A DNA stretch of 45,738 bases, taken from contig NZ_CALMFY010000048.1 in NCBI RefSeq assembly GCF_937863485.1, forward strand, positions 10,618-56,355, read 5' to 3'. Under the pieces are notes generated by a model. That model searched no databases. It worked only from the letters and a program-made list of their open reading frames with translations, and was not told the DNA's origin. This stretch comes from an uncultured Nostoc sp. GTDB lineage: Bacteria; Cyanobacteriota; Cyanobacteriia; Cyanobacteriales; Nostocaceae. Both the position numbers and the translations under genes were made by a program. Below, in pieces: positions 28,985 through 38,654 of this stretch. The first letter of the stretch is position 1, and the number at the start of each line of letters is the position of its first letter.

Positions 28985-29824
28985 CTATTCAACAAAATTA
29001 GGTCGTGCCTTCCCCGTTGATTTCAACTTTTGCTCTAAAACTGCCCAATTTTCTTGCTCAATTAAGTTAGTCAACTCATCGAGATTGTGACGATATTGTT
29101 GCAGCGATCGCAGCAATGCTTGACGATTATACCGCGCCATCATTACACCCAACTCTGGATTCCCACCACCCACACGACTGGTATCCCGAAAACCTGAACT
29201 AGCAAATTTTTGGGCTAATTGCAAAACATCAGGGTCAGTTTCACTCAAACAAGCAGCAATCAACGAGGAACTGACCATTACAGGTAAATGGGAAATCCAA
29301 CTAACAGCTCGGTCATGTTGCTCTGGTTGACAATAGTGGATATTCGCTCCAAGCGATCGCACAATTTCTTCCACCACCGTAATTGCAGTGGTTGGTGTTG
29401 TAGTTATCGGTGTTAATACATAAGGTTTATCAACAAATAAATGCCGCTGTGCAGCTTCTATTCCACTGTCTGTTTTTCCCGCCATTGGATGACCGCCGAT
29501 AAAATTATTCCAAAGGGGAGAAATCGCCTTGACTATCTGTGCTTTCGCCGAACCCACATCAGTCACGACGGTAGCGCTAGACAAATGAGCGCTCAACTGT
29601 TCTAATTGGGGCACAATAAGCGCTAAGGGTGTACAAATAAATACAACCTCTGCGGCTGCTAACAGGCTCAGATCAACTGATGCTTGATCAACAGTGCCGA
29701 GGGCAACTGCCTTTTGACACGTGGCTTCACGGCGACTAACTCCTAAGATATGATGTCCTTGCGATCGCAAATCAAAACCCAAACATCCGCCTATCAATCC
29801 CAGTCCTAAAATCCCAATATTCAT
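28985..29824 (-). CDS. tyrA: Arogenate/prephenate dehydrogenase
   Basis: TyrA oxidises arogenate (in cyanobacteria usually with NADP) or prephenate in tyrosine synthesis. The N-terminal Rossmann motif GLGLIGGCLGFDLR is at residues 6-19. Further markers are VFICTPLALIVPQLEQL, TVVTDVGSAKAQIV, the catalytic-region GGHPMAGKTDSGIEAA and the helical C-terminal dimerisation part (ASSGFRDTSRVGGGNPELG). MNIG at 29824 gives 279 residues, the usual length; an ATG five codons earlier (29839) is an alternative. The frame stays open far upstream only because it runs antisense through the pentapeptide-repeat gene. It is divergent from that gene, with 67 bp between the starts. Confidence 0.93.
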   Translation of the reverse strand: MNIGILGLGLIGGCLGFDLRSQGHHILGVSRREATCQKAVALGTVDQASVDLSLLAAAEVVFICTPLALIVPQLEQLSAHLSSATVVTDVGSAKAQIVKAISPLWNNFIGGHPMAGKTDSGIEAAQRHLFVDKPYVLTPITTTPTTAITVVEEIVRSLGANIHYCQPEQHDRAVSWISHLPVMVSSSLIAACLSETDPDVLQLAQKFASSGFRDTSRVGGGNPELGVMMARYNRQALLRSLQQYRHNLDELTNLIEQENWAVLEQKLKSTGKARPNFVE

Positions 29825-29891
29825 TTTTGATTTTGACATTCCGTTTTTTATGATACCAACTATTAAAGTTGGCATCCAAGGGGTAGCATCG

Positions 29892-31469
29892 ATGACTATA
29901 GAGGAATTATTGGAACAATACGCAGCAGGAGTCTTAAACTTTTGTGGTGTTGACCTCGCAGAAGCTAACCTGAGTGGGGCCAAACTCAGTGGTGTGAATC
30001 TTAGCGATGCTAATTTGAGTATAGTCAACCTGAGTGGCGCGAATCTGAGTGAAGCTAACTTGAGCAATGCCAAGCTGAATGTAGCCAGACTAAGTGGTGC
30101 GAATCTATCTAACGCCATCTTGAACAACGCTAGTTTCAACGTCGCTAATTTGATTCGAGCGGATCTGGGTCGCGCTAAACTTAGAGGAGCCTCGTTGATC
30201 CGCGCCGAGTTAATTCGTGCTGATCTGAGTCGCGCTGACCTGCTGGAGGCTGATCTCACCAGTGCCGATCTGCGAGAGGCCACACTCCGCCAAGCAAATC
30301 TCCGTCACGCTAATTTGAGTGAGGCCGTCTTGAAAGGCGCTTCCTTAACCGGAGCCAACTTGGAAATGGCTAACTTAAACACCACTGACCTGAGTCGTTC
30401 TGACATTAGCGGTGCAAATTTGCGAGATGCCGAACTCAGACAAGCGAATCTCAGCCATGCTAACCTGAGCGGGGCAGATTTGAGCGGGGCGAATCTCCGG
30501 TGGGCAGATTTGAGCAATGCAAATCTCCGGTGGGCAGATTTGAGTGGCGCAAAATTGAGCGGGGCTACTTTAATTGGCGCAGATTTAAGCAATGCCAATT
30601 TAACGAATACGAGTTTAGTACACGCCAATTTAACTCAGGCAAAATTAATTAAGGCGGAATGGATCGGTGCTGACTTAACAGGAGCAACTTTAACTGGGGC
30701 AAAGCTTTATGCCACCTCCAGGTTTGGTTTAAAAACTGAAGGCATGATTTGTGAATGGGTTGATCTTAGCCCCAGAGGCGATCGCTCCATTATCCAAAAC
30801 TTCCATTCCGAAGACTCAAGAGATTTTTTTAATGAAGCACCACCAACAATCCGGATTATTGTTGATGCAGCCCTAGAATACGAAGCCAATTTTGCTCTTG
30901 CTGGCGCTTACTACCAAATTGCTCAGGAATACCGGGGACTGAAACAACCCCCAAGCCTGGAAAATGGGCGTCGCCGAACTGTTTTCACATTTCATGTAGA
31001 TAGCGACGCAGCATTATTTGCCACTGCTTACATTGTGATTCTTCCCTTTCTAGATGCGGCATCTACCCAAAAGAATATTTTGAGTATGGTGGAAATGATT
31101 AACAGTGAAGTTGTTGCGAACCAAGATTTAAAATCGCTAAAATCTCCCCATTTGGTGAAACAATTAAATCTTTTTGTAGAGCAAGCTATGATTCAGGCTA
31201 CAACAATTAAACAGATGAAAAAAAATATCGAAGTAGCTGCAAAGTTAAATTTTTGTAAAGCCTCAACCCAAATAATTTTAACGAATTCTAGCGCCCACAC
31301 TTTGATTGTCCATGACCATCCCAACTTTGGGAAAAGATTTATTAATCGCTCTGCTCTTAATGCTTCAGCTTATGATGATATATCTAATGAATCAATAAAA
31401 TATGATATATTGCCTCCGTTAAATATGGTTATAGATTTTGTCCAAGGATTTCACTATATTAGTCATTAA
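29892..31469 (+). CDS. Pentapeptide-repeat protein with unknown C-terminal domain
   Basis: The first 275 or so residues are an almost unbroken run of A(D/N)LSX pentapeptides (LSGANLSEANLSNAKL and so on), which fold into a right-handed quadrilateral beta-helix. This is followed by about 250 residues of ordinary globular sequence. The C-terminal part includes EAPPTIRIIVDAALEYEANF, QIAQEYRGLKQPP and IILPFLDAAST-like segments that I cannot assign. A short N-terminal helix (MTIEELLEQYAAG) precedes the repeats, as in many cyanobacterial members. Start ATG 29892 is chosen over the in-frame ATG at 29850 because AAGGGG sits eight bases before it. No signal peptide, so probably cytosolic. Function unknown. 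Confidence 0.85.
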   Translation: MTIEELLEQYAAGVLNFCGVDLAEANLSGAKLSGVNLSDANLSIVNLSGANLSEANLSNAKLNVARLSGANLSNAILNNASFNVANLIRADLGRAKLRGASLIRAELIRADLSRADLLEADLTSADLREATLRQANLRHANLSEAVLKGASLTGANLEMANLNTTDLSRSDISGANLRDAELRQANLSHANLSGADLSGANLRWADLSNANLRWADLSGAKLSGATLIGADLSNANLTNTSLVHANLTQAKLIKAEWIGADLTGATLTGAKLYATSRFGLKTEGMICEWVDLSPRGDRSIIQNFHSEDSRDFFNEAPPTIRIIVDAALEYEANFALAGAYYQIAQEYRGLKQPPSLENGRRRTVFTFHVDSDAALFATAYIVILPFLDAASTQKNILSMVEMINSEVVANQDLKSLKSPHLVKQLNLFVEQAMIQATTIKQMKKNIEVAAKLNFCKASTQIILTNSSAHTLIVHDHPNFGKRFINRSALNASAYDDISNESIKYDILPPLNMVIDFVQGFHYISH

Positions 31470-31553
31470 TCATGGGGCATTGGGGAGCCAATGCGTTGCG
31501 GAGGTTCCCAGCCTTGTACCCTTACAATACAAGCAAGCTACGCGCAGCGTCTC

Positions 31554-31628
31554 CCCTTCTCCTATTCGTGAGAGGCTAGCGCCTGCCGTAGGATGCCCGA
31601 ACGCAAGAGCGTCTCTTTAGGAGAAGGG
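31554..31628. repeat. Nostoc-type palindromic interspersed repeat
   Basis: CCCTTCTCCTA (31554-31564) and TAGGAGAAGGG (31618-31628) form a perfect 11-bp inverted repeat enclosing GC-rich filler with AGGCTAGCGCCTGCC and GCAAGAGCGTCTC. The preceding ACGCGCAGCGTCTC is of the kind scattered in Nostoc genomes. It could also serve as terminator for the pentapeptide gene. Confidence 0.65.
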
Positions 31629-31699
31629 CTATAGGGAGAAGCAACTAGCGTCATTGGACAAATGAGAAATAAGAAAAAACAAAATTTTGGAGGACAAAA

Positions 31700-32293
31700 A
31701 TGCGCGATACCTTTAATAAAATGATCGGTCGAACTCGCTATGTAGTCTTTCGCCTATTTCTGCACTTAGGGGGAGGTGAGGTAGCACCAATTTTGGGAGT
31801 ATTAAATAGTGCTGGACGAGATGCGATCGATGTTGATGGTGACTTAGATGTTTTGGGAGAAGGATTGGTAGAAATTAGCCAAACCTTGCTGCAATACGAT
31901 GAATATTGGCTTTCTGCTGCCAACGAAGGTGATGTATTTTGGAATGAAGGCGAGGCAGGAGATTACGTGAATGAATTATTTACTGACTCTGCCGAGAGAT
32001 ATCTCAGTGAACCAGATTATAGTCCTAACTCTGGATTGAATGAACCTTTATCTATACCTGTAACGCGCAACGTCATTGTGATGATTACAGTAGCTTATGA
32101 AGGAGAAGTACCAGAATTAGAAACTGATCTTTCTAACGTTCAGGCACTCAAGGAAGGATTGAAAGCATTGATAAATTTGCATTATAAACATAGATTGAAG
32201 GCAATCCAAGTGCATTTCTCACCAGCACAATTAGGTGATGAACTCTCTAGCGATCAACTGTTGCAATATTACCCAGAATTGATTCCTTTATAA
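31700..32293 (+). CDS. DUF1517 family protein
   Basis: A 197-residue protein resembling the conserved core of the DUF1517 family of cyanobacteria and plastids: FLHLGGGEVAPILGVLNSAG at the start, DLDVLGEGLVEISQTLLQYD, IPVTRNVIVMITVAYEGEVP, and ALINLHYKHRLKAIQVHFSP at the end. It lacks the membrane segments that many DUF1517 proteins have before this core, so it is a short soluble version. GGAGGACAAAA just before ATG 31700 is a good ribosome site. Function unknown. The next gene (32364) is on the same strand and may be co-transcribed. Confidence 0.75.
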   Translation: MRDTFNKMIGRTRYVVFRLFLHLGGGEVAPILGVLNSAGRDAIDVDGDLDVLGEGLVEISQTLLQYDEYWLSAANEGDVFWNEGEAGDYVNELFTDSAERYLSEPDYSPNSGLNEPLSIPVTRNVIVMITVAYEGEVPELETDLSNVQALKEGLKALINLHYKHRLKAIQVHFSPAQLGDELSSDQLLQYYPELIPL

Positions 32294-32363
32294 TCTGTTG
32301 GGTAGTCCGTACTTACTGCTCACATCAATAAATTGTTAAGCTCAGAGATAGGACAATAATCCA

Positions 32364-33248
32364 ATGATCATGACCATAGTACGTAAATTTACTGCCGTTT
32401 TTTTAGCTCTGAGTTTGTGTATGACAACTGTCGCTTGTGGTGGGGGAAACCAAACTACTTCTCCGACTAGGAACGTTAGCCAAACTTCTACTAACACAAA
32501 GCTGGGTGACGGTGAGTATCAAATACAACAAGGTACTTATGACGATGCAAGTGGTGAGTACAACCTGTTTTTACTTAATAATAAGCCCCCAACCTTTGCA
32601 ACCGAAAATTTGCAAATGGCACGGTTAACTGATGATGAAATCAAGCAGGGTAAGAAGACCTATCTGAAGGTAGAAAAAGGACAACCGATTTTATATCTGA
32701 CGGAAGACTTTAAAATTGAGTACGTTCACAACGTTACCGAGAATAAAACCAATCCCCAAACAGGACAACAAGAGACGGTTGTAGTCCGTCGAGAAAATAG
32801 CTTCTGGGCACCGTTTGCCGGGTCTGTGGCTGGTAGTTTGGCCGGTCAGGCAATTGGTAGTATGTTGTTTAGACCCCAGTATTATGTACCCCCTGTCTAT
32901 CAATCAGGACAAGGATTAAGTGGCTTCGGTGGATATGGCACAAGCTATGGCCAAGCAGTTCAACACTACCAAACTCGCTACAATGCGCCACCCGCAGCCG
33001 TGACTAATCGCACTGCGTTCCGGAATACAGGGACAATTAGAAGGTCATATCCTGGAAATTCAACTATACGCAATACACCGCGTAGCACTACAGGTAATAA
33101 CCGTCCTTCTGGTTCTGGTTTTGGTGGTAGTACGTTGCGACCCTCTGGTAATTCCAGCACTATCAGACGCAATTCTGGTAGTGGTTTTGGTAGTGGGCGT
33201 AGTACAGCACCCCGTCGCTCAAGTGGTTTTGGCAGCAGACGCCGTTAA
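32364..33248 (+). CDS. Putative lipoprotein with Gly/Ser/Arg-rich tail
   Basis: A 294-residue product with a lipoprotein signal peptide (KFTAVFLALSLCMTTVACGG, lipobox TVAC, modified cysteine 25). The middle domain (about 45-150) is unassigned. Around residue 150 a glycine-zipper-like SVAGSLAGQAIGSM suggests membrane association. The last 100 residues are rich in G, S, R and N (FGGSTLRPSGNSSTIRR and similar), probably disordered. ATG 32364 and ATG 32370 are both possible. Family unknown. Confidence 0.75.
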   Translation: MIMTIVRKFTAVFLALSLCMTTVACGGGNQTTSPTRNVSQTSTNTKLGDGEYQIQQGTYDDASGEYNLFLLNNKPPTFATENLQMARLTDDEIKQGKKTYLKVEKGQPILYLTEDFKIEYVHNVTENKTNPQTGQQETVVVRRENSFWAPFAGSVAGSLAGQAIGSMLFRPQYYVPPVYQSGQGLSGFGGYGTSYGQAVQHYQTRYNAPPAAVTNRTAFRNTGTIRRSYPGNSTIRNTPRSTTGNNRPSGSGFGGSTLRPSGNSSTIRRNSGSGFGSGRSTAPRRSSGFGSRRR

Positions 33249-33807
33249 GAAAATTTTGTTGCTGGTCAATGAAGAATTCTTGAGCGGGGGAGGTTTCAAG
33301 GTGGGGAGAAACTAAAGCTAATTAACGGGCTGAATGCTTTTTGTTAGTAGGCTGTTGGGAGATGTCGTCATAGAAATATTTGACGATATCTCTCTAAAAA
33401 GAACTAGAAAAAGCTACCAGCATTCAATTACCAATTTTTTCAGTAAAATAGCCAACCCTCAGCAAATTCAACAAACTATAACCCCAGCATTACCCAGATA
33501 TCCCCCCGCAGTTGTTTAATCCGTTTCAAATCCTTTTATACAATTTAAAAGATTTCAAAATCCGACACCTCATTACACACCAGCCCTACAATCGCTGTCA
33601 CACGCGGATGTAGGGTTTTTTATCTGCTCGTGACGGATTGGATATTTTGCCTGGTATGATCCCACATATAGCAAAAGCCCATTAACCCAAGCGTATTGAA
33701 TTAAGCCCCTCTTTTTAAAAGGGCTTGGGGGGATCTTCCGGGGCAAAGTATCATAAAAGAAAGCGGATTGCTTTATATCTATACAATTGGCAACGATTAA
33801 TTATGAA
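33249..33807. other. Intergenic region with a terminator-like hairpin and an interspersed repeat
   Basis: CCCTACA (33584-33590) pairs with TGTAGGG (33609-33615) followed by TTTTTT, a plus-strand intrinsic terminator. It is 340 bp past the lipoprotein stop, so a long 3' end or a small RNA is possible. At 33703-33726 AAGCCC...GGGCTT with TTGGGGGGATC next to it is a common Nostoc repeat. The 61-codon frame at 33334-33519 has no ribosome site and no resemblance to a family. Confidence 0.5.
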
Positions 33808-34086
33808 TTATTCGGTCAAATAATATGAAATACCAAATACAAATATTGCTAAGAGAATAGGAATCATTTTACTAAAGTCTATTCGCTTTTTTTGAACTAT
33901 TTCTAAGCAAGATATCGGAATCATCAGAGGCCAGAAGATAGTTGTGACCAAAAACATCACAATTGATAAAAATTTATCTTCTAGAGTAGAAGCAGGATGA
34001 CGTAGGGAAAATATTAACCAATTGCTTAAAAAATAGCATGTCATAAACAAGTAACCAATAGTTAAAGCCAGTTGTATCTGATTCAC
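33808..34086 (-). CDS. Small membrane protein, 92 residues
   Basis: Start set at GTG 34086 because AGGAG lies eight bases upstream; the frame opens earlier at ATG 34128, but no ribosome site is near it. Three hydrophobic segments are evident: LALTIGYLFMTCYFLSNWLI, FLSIVMFLVTTIFWPLMIPI and MIPILLAIFVFGISYYL. This predicts a small integral membrane protein with a short cytoplasmic QKKRIDF loop. No family recognised. It stands alone on the minus strand. Confidence 0.6.
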   Translation of the reverse strand: MNQIQLALTIGYLFMTCYFLSNWLIFSLRHPASTLEDKFLSIVMFLVTTIFWPLMIPISCLEIVQKKRIDFSKMIPILLAIFVFGISYYLTE

Positions 34087-34339
34087 CGTAAGTACTCCTG
34101 AAGTTCTGTGAACTTCACCAAACATCATCCGTACAAAGTTATAACATATTTAGTTTTCTCCCTTGCCCTGGTAAATTCCAATGTCTTTATATACCAACTT
34201 TGTGCCATTTATGTCAAACTTATCTTACTGTTTGTCGAGTCTAGTTAACCCTCTTTGGAGAAACTTTTTAAATTTTGGATGATGAATATTCAATTACATT
34301 ATCCAAAATTTAAAATTTGGTTAGCTATGAGAGTAATAA

Positions 34340-35113
34340 TTAAGCAGTCTTAAAAAATCGAATAATTTCACGGACATGATCGAGAAATTGTCCGTCAGTG
34401 GAAAGTTGCGCGATCGCATTTCTTGCTTCTCTCCCCAAACGCTCATGTTCACTTTGATTTGTCGCCCGTAATTCCTCCAAATTAGCAGCAATCCGGGCTA
34501 AATCTCTGCGAGTTTCTTCGGCGAAGCGTTGTTGAGTTGCTGGTAATGAATAAGATTGTTCTGGGTTAAGTTGCTCCTCGAATGACTGGATTTTTTGTTC
34601 CAATACAGAGAAGCGATCGCGCAGTTCAACAATATCTTCGCGCGGATACTTCCATTCTTGGCGAATCATCGCTAACCGCGCATATAAATACTCGTAAGCC
34701 CGAATAGCTGGACGCAGAATTGTTAATAATAAAGCTGCACCAGAACTGATATATCCCACCGTACTAATACCAGTGGCAGCAAGAGTATAAAGACCAACGG
34801 TTGAGAATAAGTGTAAAGCAATGGCAACCCAGAGCGATCGCTTTGCCAATACTGTGACATACTTCACTTGTTTCTCATCGACTGGAATTCCTTTCTCAGT
34901 TGATTGTGCTGCTTCTGCTAAGACTTCTTTGGCTTGAAAATGTACATTCCACGGTACGGTAACAATTACCAACAGCCACCAAAAACTTGCACCACCAATC
35001 ACCCAATCAAGAAAGTTACCAGCAGGGATGTGCAACCATTGCAGTAAGCCAAAAGCCGCCAGCACCACAACCACAATTCCAGCAATGGAACTGATGAAAA
35101 AGTTAATATACAT
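34340..35113 (-). CDS. Membrane protein with C-terminal coiled coil
   Basis: A 257-residue protein with four hydrophobic segments in the first 140 residues (ISSIAGIVVVVLAAFGLLQW, FWWLLVIVTVPWNV, LWVAIALHLFSTVGLYTLAA, YISSGAALLLTILRP). A cytoplasmic tail from about residue 155 is strongly helical with heptad patterning (IVELRDRFSVLEQKIQSFEE, DLARIAANLEELRATNQ). Unknown function; similar membrane-plus-coiled-coil proteins occur in cyanobacteria. ATG 35113 directly precedes the first segment and is the natural start. Confidence 0.7.
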   Translation of the reverse strand: MYINFFISSIAGIVVVVLAAFGLLQWLHIPAGNFLDWVIGGASFWWLLVIVTVPWNVHFQAKEVLAEAAQSTEKGIPVDEKQVKYVTVLAKRSLWVAIALHLFSTVGLYTLAATGISTVGYISSGAALLLTILRPAIRAYEYLYARLAMIRQEWKYPREDIVELRDRFSVLEQKIQSFEEQLNPEQSYSLPATQQRFAEETRRDLARIAANLEELRATNQSEHERLGREARNAIAQLSTDGQFLDHVREIIRFFKTA

Positions 35114-35358
35114 CTTGCCCTGTCTTTGGTGAAACTATCACCTCGATCCTGACTTGCCCCGGCAGTTATACGGAAATCATTGTGATGGTTTTTTATTTGC
35201 ACACACCAGCTTTTTGATGAGATAGCTACGCCAATTAAGTTGAGTATCTTTGCTACCCTTTTGGGGAAAGTAGCAACAGACATGATTGTGATAGTTTTTA
35301 TAGTTGCATATGTATAAATAAAATGAACCGCTATTTAGAAAGAAAGAAGGGAGAAATA

Positions 35359-35826
35359 ATGGAATACTGCTTTGTAGAGTTTCAAGTAGATGATTTCACA
35401 AGATTCAATGCTCTTTGTGAAGTTTTTAACGAAATTAAAAAAGATAAAGACAATGATTATTGGCGTAATGAAGAAGATTGGCTAATTTTTTTTGATCGCA
35501 AGGCACTATCACATTTTTGGTGGCCTAGTGAAGAGGAAAAGACTGAACATTACCGTCGCTGGTTTGCAACACCTGTGGAAGACAGGTGGACAGATCCTAG
35601 CCTCAAAACTCCTTGGGACTTTGAATCTATGTTTGATGCTTTTGAAAATGGTGAATATCAATTAATTTCTTGTAGTATGGTTTCTGCCAACAGAGCTAGA
35701 CTTGAGTTTGAACCCTTTAGCTATCCCTATGGCGGAATTGGTGCAATAGAGGCGTTAATTGAATCCTTCGATTTTGTAATTATTGCAGAAGATGAGGGTA
35801 CAAAATACACAAAATTTAGCCTGTAG
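35359..35826 (+). CDS. Hypothetical protein, 155 residues
   Basis: Start ATG 35359 is chosen because AAGGGAGAAATA directly precedes it; an earlier in-frame ATG at 35323 lacks such a site. The product is acidic and aromatic-rich (EYCFVEFQVDDFTRFNALCE, FDRKALSHFWWPSEEEK, YPYGGIGAIEALIESFDFVI). The final segment, including the GGxGAIEALIESFD run, resembles immunity-like or small cytosolic proteins, but I cannot name a family. No membrane or signal sequence. Confidence 0.7.
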   Translation: MEYCFVEFQVDDFTRFNALCEVFNEIKKDKDNDYWRNEEDWLIFFDRKALSHFWWPSEEEKTEHYRRWFATPVEDRWTDPSLKTPWDFESMFDAFENGEYQLISCSMVSANRARLEFEPFSYPYGGIGAIEALIESFDFVIIAEDEGTKYTKFSL

Positions 35827-35866
35827 TTTGGAAAAAGAGTGAGGCAATTCAAACCTTTGCCCGTCA

Positions 35867-36283
35867 CTATTGGATGAGATAACTGCGCCAAGTTGATTGA
35901 GTACCTTTACTACCTTTTTCTGGAATTAGCGATCGCCAAGTTTTACCTTCTTGCTGAATTTGCAGGTAAACGTCAAAGGGTTGTTGTGGCTGCGTCAAGC
36001 GTCGTTTTGGTAACTTAACAATCAAGTCATAGGTTCCCCGAACGCGGAAAGCTGGTAAATTTTCAATCGTCAGGGGTTGTTCCTGGGTAATTGATAGCCG
36101 TTTGATTTCAAATCCTTGAAAATCTAGATCCAACTGTTGGCTAAGTTTTTGTTGAGTTTGTTCTAGTCCAAGTGCGATCGCTTTTTGCACTAACTCGCTA
36201 GTCGGTAGCAGTCCAATACTGCCACAAGCTGTCACTAGCACCAGTAATATTGCTGTCAAAACTAACCGCACTATGTTATTCAC
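35867..36283 (-). CDS. Putative lipoprotein, DUF-like
   Basis: The frame opens at a GTG at 36346. The GTG at 36283 gives a normal 20-residue lipoprotein signal (VRLVLTAILLVLVTACGS, lipobox VTAC), so it is preferred, though neither start has a clear ribosome site. The mature protein of about 120 residues has an amphipathic helix (LVQKAIALGLEQTQQKLSQQ) then beta-rich sequence (FEIKRLSITQEQPLTIENLP, FRVRGTYDLIVKLPKRRL). Likely a membrane-anchored periplasmic or lumenal protein of unknown role, cyanobacterial in character. The next gene on the same strand begins 700 bp upstream. Confidence 0.68.
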   Translation of the reverse strand: MNNIVRLVLTAILLVLVTACGSIGLLPTSELVQKAIALGLEQTQQKLSQQLDLDFQGFEIKRLSITQEQPLTIENLPAFRVRGTYDLIVKLPKRRLTQPQQPFDVYLQIQQEGKTWRSLIPEKGSKGTQSTWRSYLIQ

Positions 36284-36409
36284 TGCTTGATCTGCTATTT
36301 TCTTCCTTATCAGTTTAACCGGACGTGTAAAAACTAGTAAAGACACGGTATAACCGTGCCTTAATTCGCAAAAAGGATTATTTTGACAGGTTTTTGCTTT
36401 ACAGTACTA

Positions 36410-37060
36410 TCAATACTGGCGTAAAATTGCAGATAATGAACTATCTTTACGAAGATCCATCAAGTCTGCCAAAGATTCTGTACGTGTATCCAAGTGGTGC
36501 TTGTGTTCTGCTGGCAGAACCGTCACCAGATGTTTTGGTTTAGGTGGCATCTGCATAACGGGCATCAGTCGTGGCTGTGGTACAAAAATTGGCTGGTTCT
36601 TGGGTAGGCGTGGTTCCAATTTTTGGTAATGGCTTTGTGCCAAGCGTGCCTGATGACGGTTAATTTGTTTTTGAACTTTTTGCGGTTGTGCTTTCCGGTT
36701 GAGCATTCGGAAAATGAGCAAGCAACCACTACCACAACTGAGGACGATCGCAGCCACCATCCATAAAGGTGTAGGATTACTATTCTCAGAGGGCGCATTG
36801 ATTGGTTGTTCAACTATAACTGGGATTTTTTCTGGTTCTTCTTGTGCTACCTGTCCAGCATTACCTAAGCTATACAGGGCAAAGCCACCACCTCCGATAA
36901 ACATGGCTAAAAACCCACTAAACAATAGCCAAGGATGATGTGCAACCAGATATATCAGAACATTCGAGCTTTGTTTTAGTCTCGATTTCCTTTTTGTCAG
37001 CTCTGGAGTAGCCCCTCTTAGTTGGGTTCGCTCGCGCTGTACACTCTGACTTTTTTCCAT
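36410..37060 (-). CDS. Hypothetical protein with two membrane segments
   Basis: A 216-residue product: basic N-terminus, membrane segment LLFSGFLAMFIGGGGFALYS (about 45-65), a short proline-rich outer loop (EEPEKIPVIVEQPINAPSEN), then a second segment LWMVAAIVLSCGSGCLLIF (about 100-118) and a basic cytoplasmic tail rich in H, Q, P and K (LNRKAQPQKVQKQINRHQAR). No known domain. ATG 37060 is preceded by GTAATC only. A role cannot be proposed. Confidence 0.65.
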   Translation of the reverse strand: MEKSQSVQRERTQLRGATPELTKRKSRLKQSSNVLIYLVAHHPWLLFSGFLAMFIGGGGFALYSLGNAGQVAQEEPEKIPVIVEQPINAPSENSNPTPLWMVAAIVLSCGSGCLLIFRMLNRKAQPQKVQKQINRHQARLAQSHYQKLEPRLPKNQPIFVPQPRLMPVMQMPPKPKHLVTVLPAEHKHHLDTRTESLADLMDLRKDSSLSAILRQY

Positions 37061-37261
37061 GATTACTTTCAGATTTGTACCCCTCTAGTCAATAAATTGT
37101 ACTGGAGGAGTCAAGCATCAGGTATCCGTAACAAAATTTTAGATTCAAGTAGCTTTTTTGTAAAACATACGCTACCAAATCCGGCTAACTTTTGCCAAAA
37201 TTCTGTATTTATTGTGACTTTTTGCCGTAATAATCTGAAATCAGTTTGCTTATTTTCTCCC

Positions 37262-38362
37262 TTAGCTAGGAGAATGCCTAGCGATCGCAAGTTGAATTAA
37301 CCGATCAACTAATTCTGGAAAGGAAACTCCACTATGGGCCCAGAGTTGGGGATACATACTCGTTGCAGTAAAGCCTGGCAAGGTGTTGATTTCGTTAATC
37401 AAAACTTCTTTTGTCGCTTCCACGTAGAAAAAATCTACCCTTGCCAACCCCGCAGCGTCAACAGCTGCAAACGCTTGCAAAGCCATGTCCTGAATTTGAC
37501 GGGCGATCGCATCTGGAATCGGTGCTGGTATCAGTAAATCTGCCATCCCTATAGTATATTTAGTCTCATAGTCGTAAAAATCACTGTCGTATAGAATCTC
37601 TCCAATGACAGAGGCTTGGGGTTGATCGTTACCTAAAACGGCACACTCGACTTCTCTGGCGACGACACCAGCTTCCACAACCAGCCTTCGGTCATAACTG
37701 GCAGCATTATCTAAGGCGGCTTCTAATTCTTGGCGCGATCGCACTTTGGCAATACCCACTGATGAACCCAAATTAGCAGGCTTGACAAAAGCGGGATAAC
37801 CTAATGCTGCCTCAATTTCATCACACAATTTCGGAAATACGCAAGGATTAGACCAAACCTGCGCTCTAGTTATCGCCTTGTATTTTACCTGTGCTAGTCC
37901 CGCTTGCTCAAAGGCCATTTTCATGGCAATTTTATCCATCCCCATTGCCGAACCTAACACCCCAGAACCAACAAAGGGGACTTGCATCAAAGTGAGTAAC
38001 CCTTGAATTGTCCCGTCTTCACCGTTGGGGCCGTGGAGAATGGGAAACCAAACATCTACTTGGGCAACTTGAGAGGGAGATTGCCACTTGTTGAGGGTTT
38101 GGGCTTGAGGGTTAGATGTCAGATGTCCTTCAGAAGTTGATTCTTCCGATTCCAGTAGTGGACTGCCGGTTGCTAAAACCTTTTGGGGTGTTTCTCCCGC
38201 TAGCCAACGTCCATCTTTTTGGATGTAAAAAGGCAGTATTTCGTACTTACTAGCATTTTCCTCTGCACTCAAGGCATTAGCGATCGCCCGTGCTGAATTG
38301 ATCGAAACTTCATGTTCTCCCGAACGACCGCCAAACAACAACCCCACGCGCAGCTTAGTCAT
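37262..38362 (-). CDS. ddl: D-alanine--D-alanine ligase
   Basis: Ddl joins two D-alanines with ATP to make the peptidoglycan dipeptide precursor. The 366-residue product shows the family's N-terminal [31 protein letters not shown], the ATP-grasp segment [36 protein letters not shown] and [17 protein letters not shown] 38362 (MTKLRVG) is used; the frame opens eight codons earlier without benefit. It stands alone on the minus strand. Confidence 0.95.
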   Translation of the reverse strand: MTKLRVGLLFGGRSGEHEVSINSARAIANALSAEENASKYEILPFYIQKDGRWLAGETPQKVLATGSPLLESEESTSEGHLTSNPQAQTLNKWQSPSQVAQVDVWFPILHGPNGEDGTIQGLLTLMQVPFVGSGVLGSAMGMDKIAMKMAFEQAGLAQVKYKAITRAQVWSNPCVFPKLCDEIEAALGYPAFVKPANLGSSVGIAKVRSRQELEAALDNAASYDRRLVVEAGVVAREVECAVLGNDQPQASVIGEILYDSDFYDYETKYTIGMADLLIPAPIPDAIARQIQDMALQAFAAVDAAGLARVDFFYVEATKEVLINEINTLPGFTATSMYPQLWAHSGVSFPELVDRLIQLAIARHSPS

Positions 38363-38549
38363 TTTCGGTTCCTCCACACTCCTCAAGCAGATAGCGTATC
38401 ACAACCTACAAAAATTGCCATATTTTTCTATATTATTTTATTGCCTGTTCAAACCCTGGCTAGAAAAAACTCTCCTATTCGAGGTGTCAAATTATAGTGA
38501 GCTTTTAGAGTTGCTAGGTAACGTCGGGTGTGCATTGGCATTGTGCAAC

Positions 38550-38654
38550 CGATACAATCGCATTGTCAGTCGATACAATCGCATTGTCAGTCGATACAAT
38601 TGCATTGTCAGACGATACAATAGCATTGAAAGACGATAAAATAGCATTGCAGGT
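38550..38654 (+). repeat. Five 21-bp tandem repeats between ddl and the channel gene
   Basis: Units begin at 38550, 38571, 38592, 38613 and 38634, with consensus CGATACAATNGCATTGTCAG plus one base. The first two are identical, later ones diverge progressively, and a partial copy precedes them. Each contains CAATnGCATTG, itself nearly palindromic. The rest of the 606-bp gap (38363-38968) shows no gene. Such arrays can be replication-slippage products; a run of regulator sites is also possible. Confidence 0.9.

Noticed and set aside
29825..30283. Upstream extension of tyrA rich in SAR/LAR repeats, and a similar minus frame at 30305-30628
   Set aside because: Both are antisense to the pentapeptide repeats; their periodicity mirrors the real coding strand.
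38298..38639. 113-codon plus frame ending in tandem YNRIVSR-like units
   Set aside because: Antisense to the start of ddl and otherwise built from the 21-bp DNA repeats.
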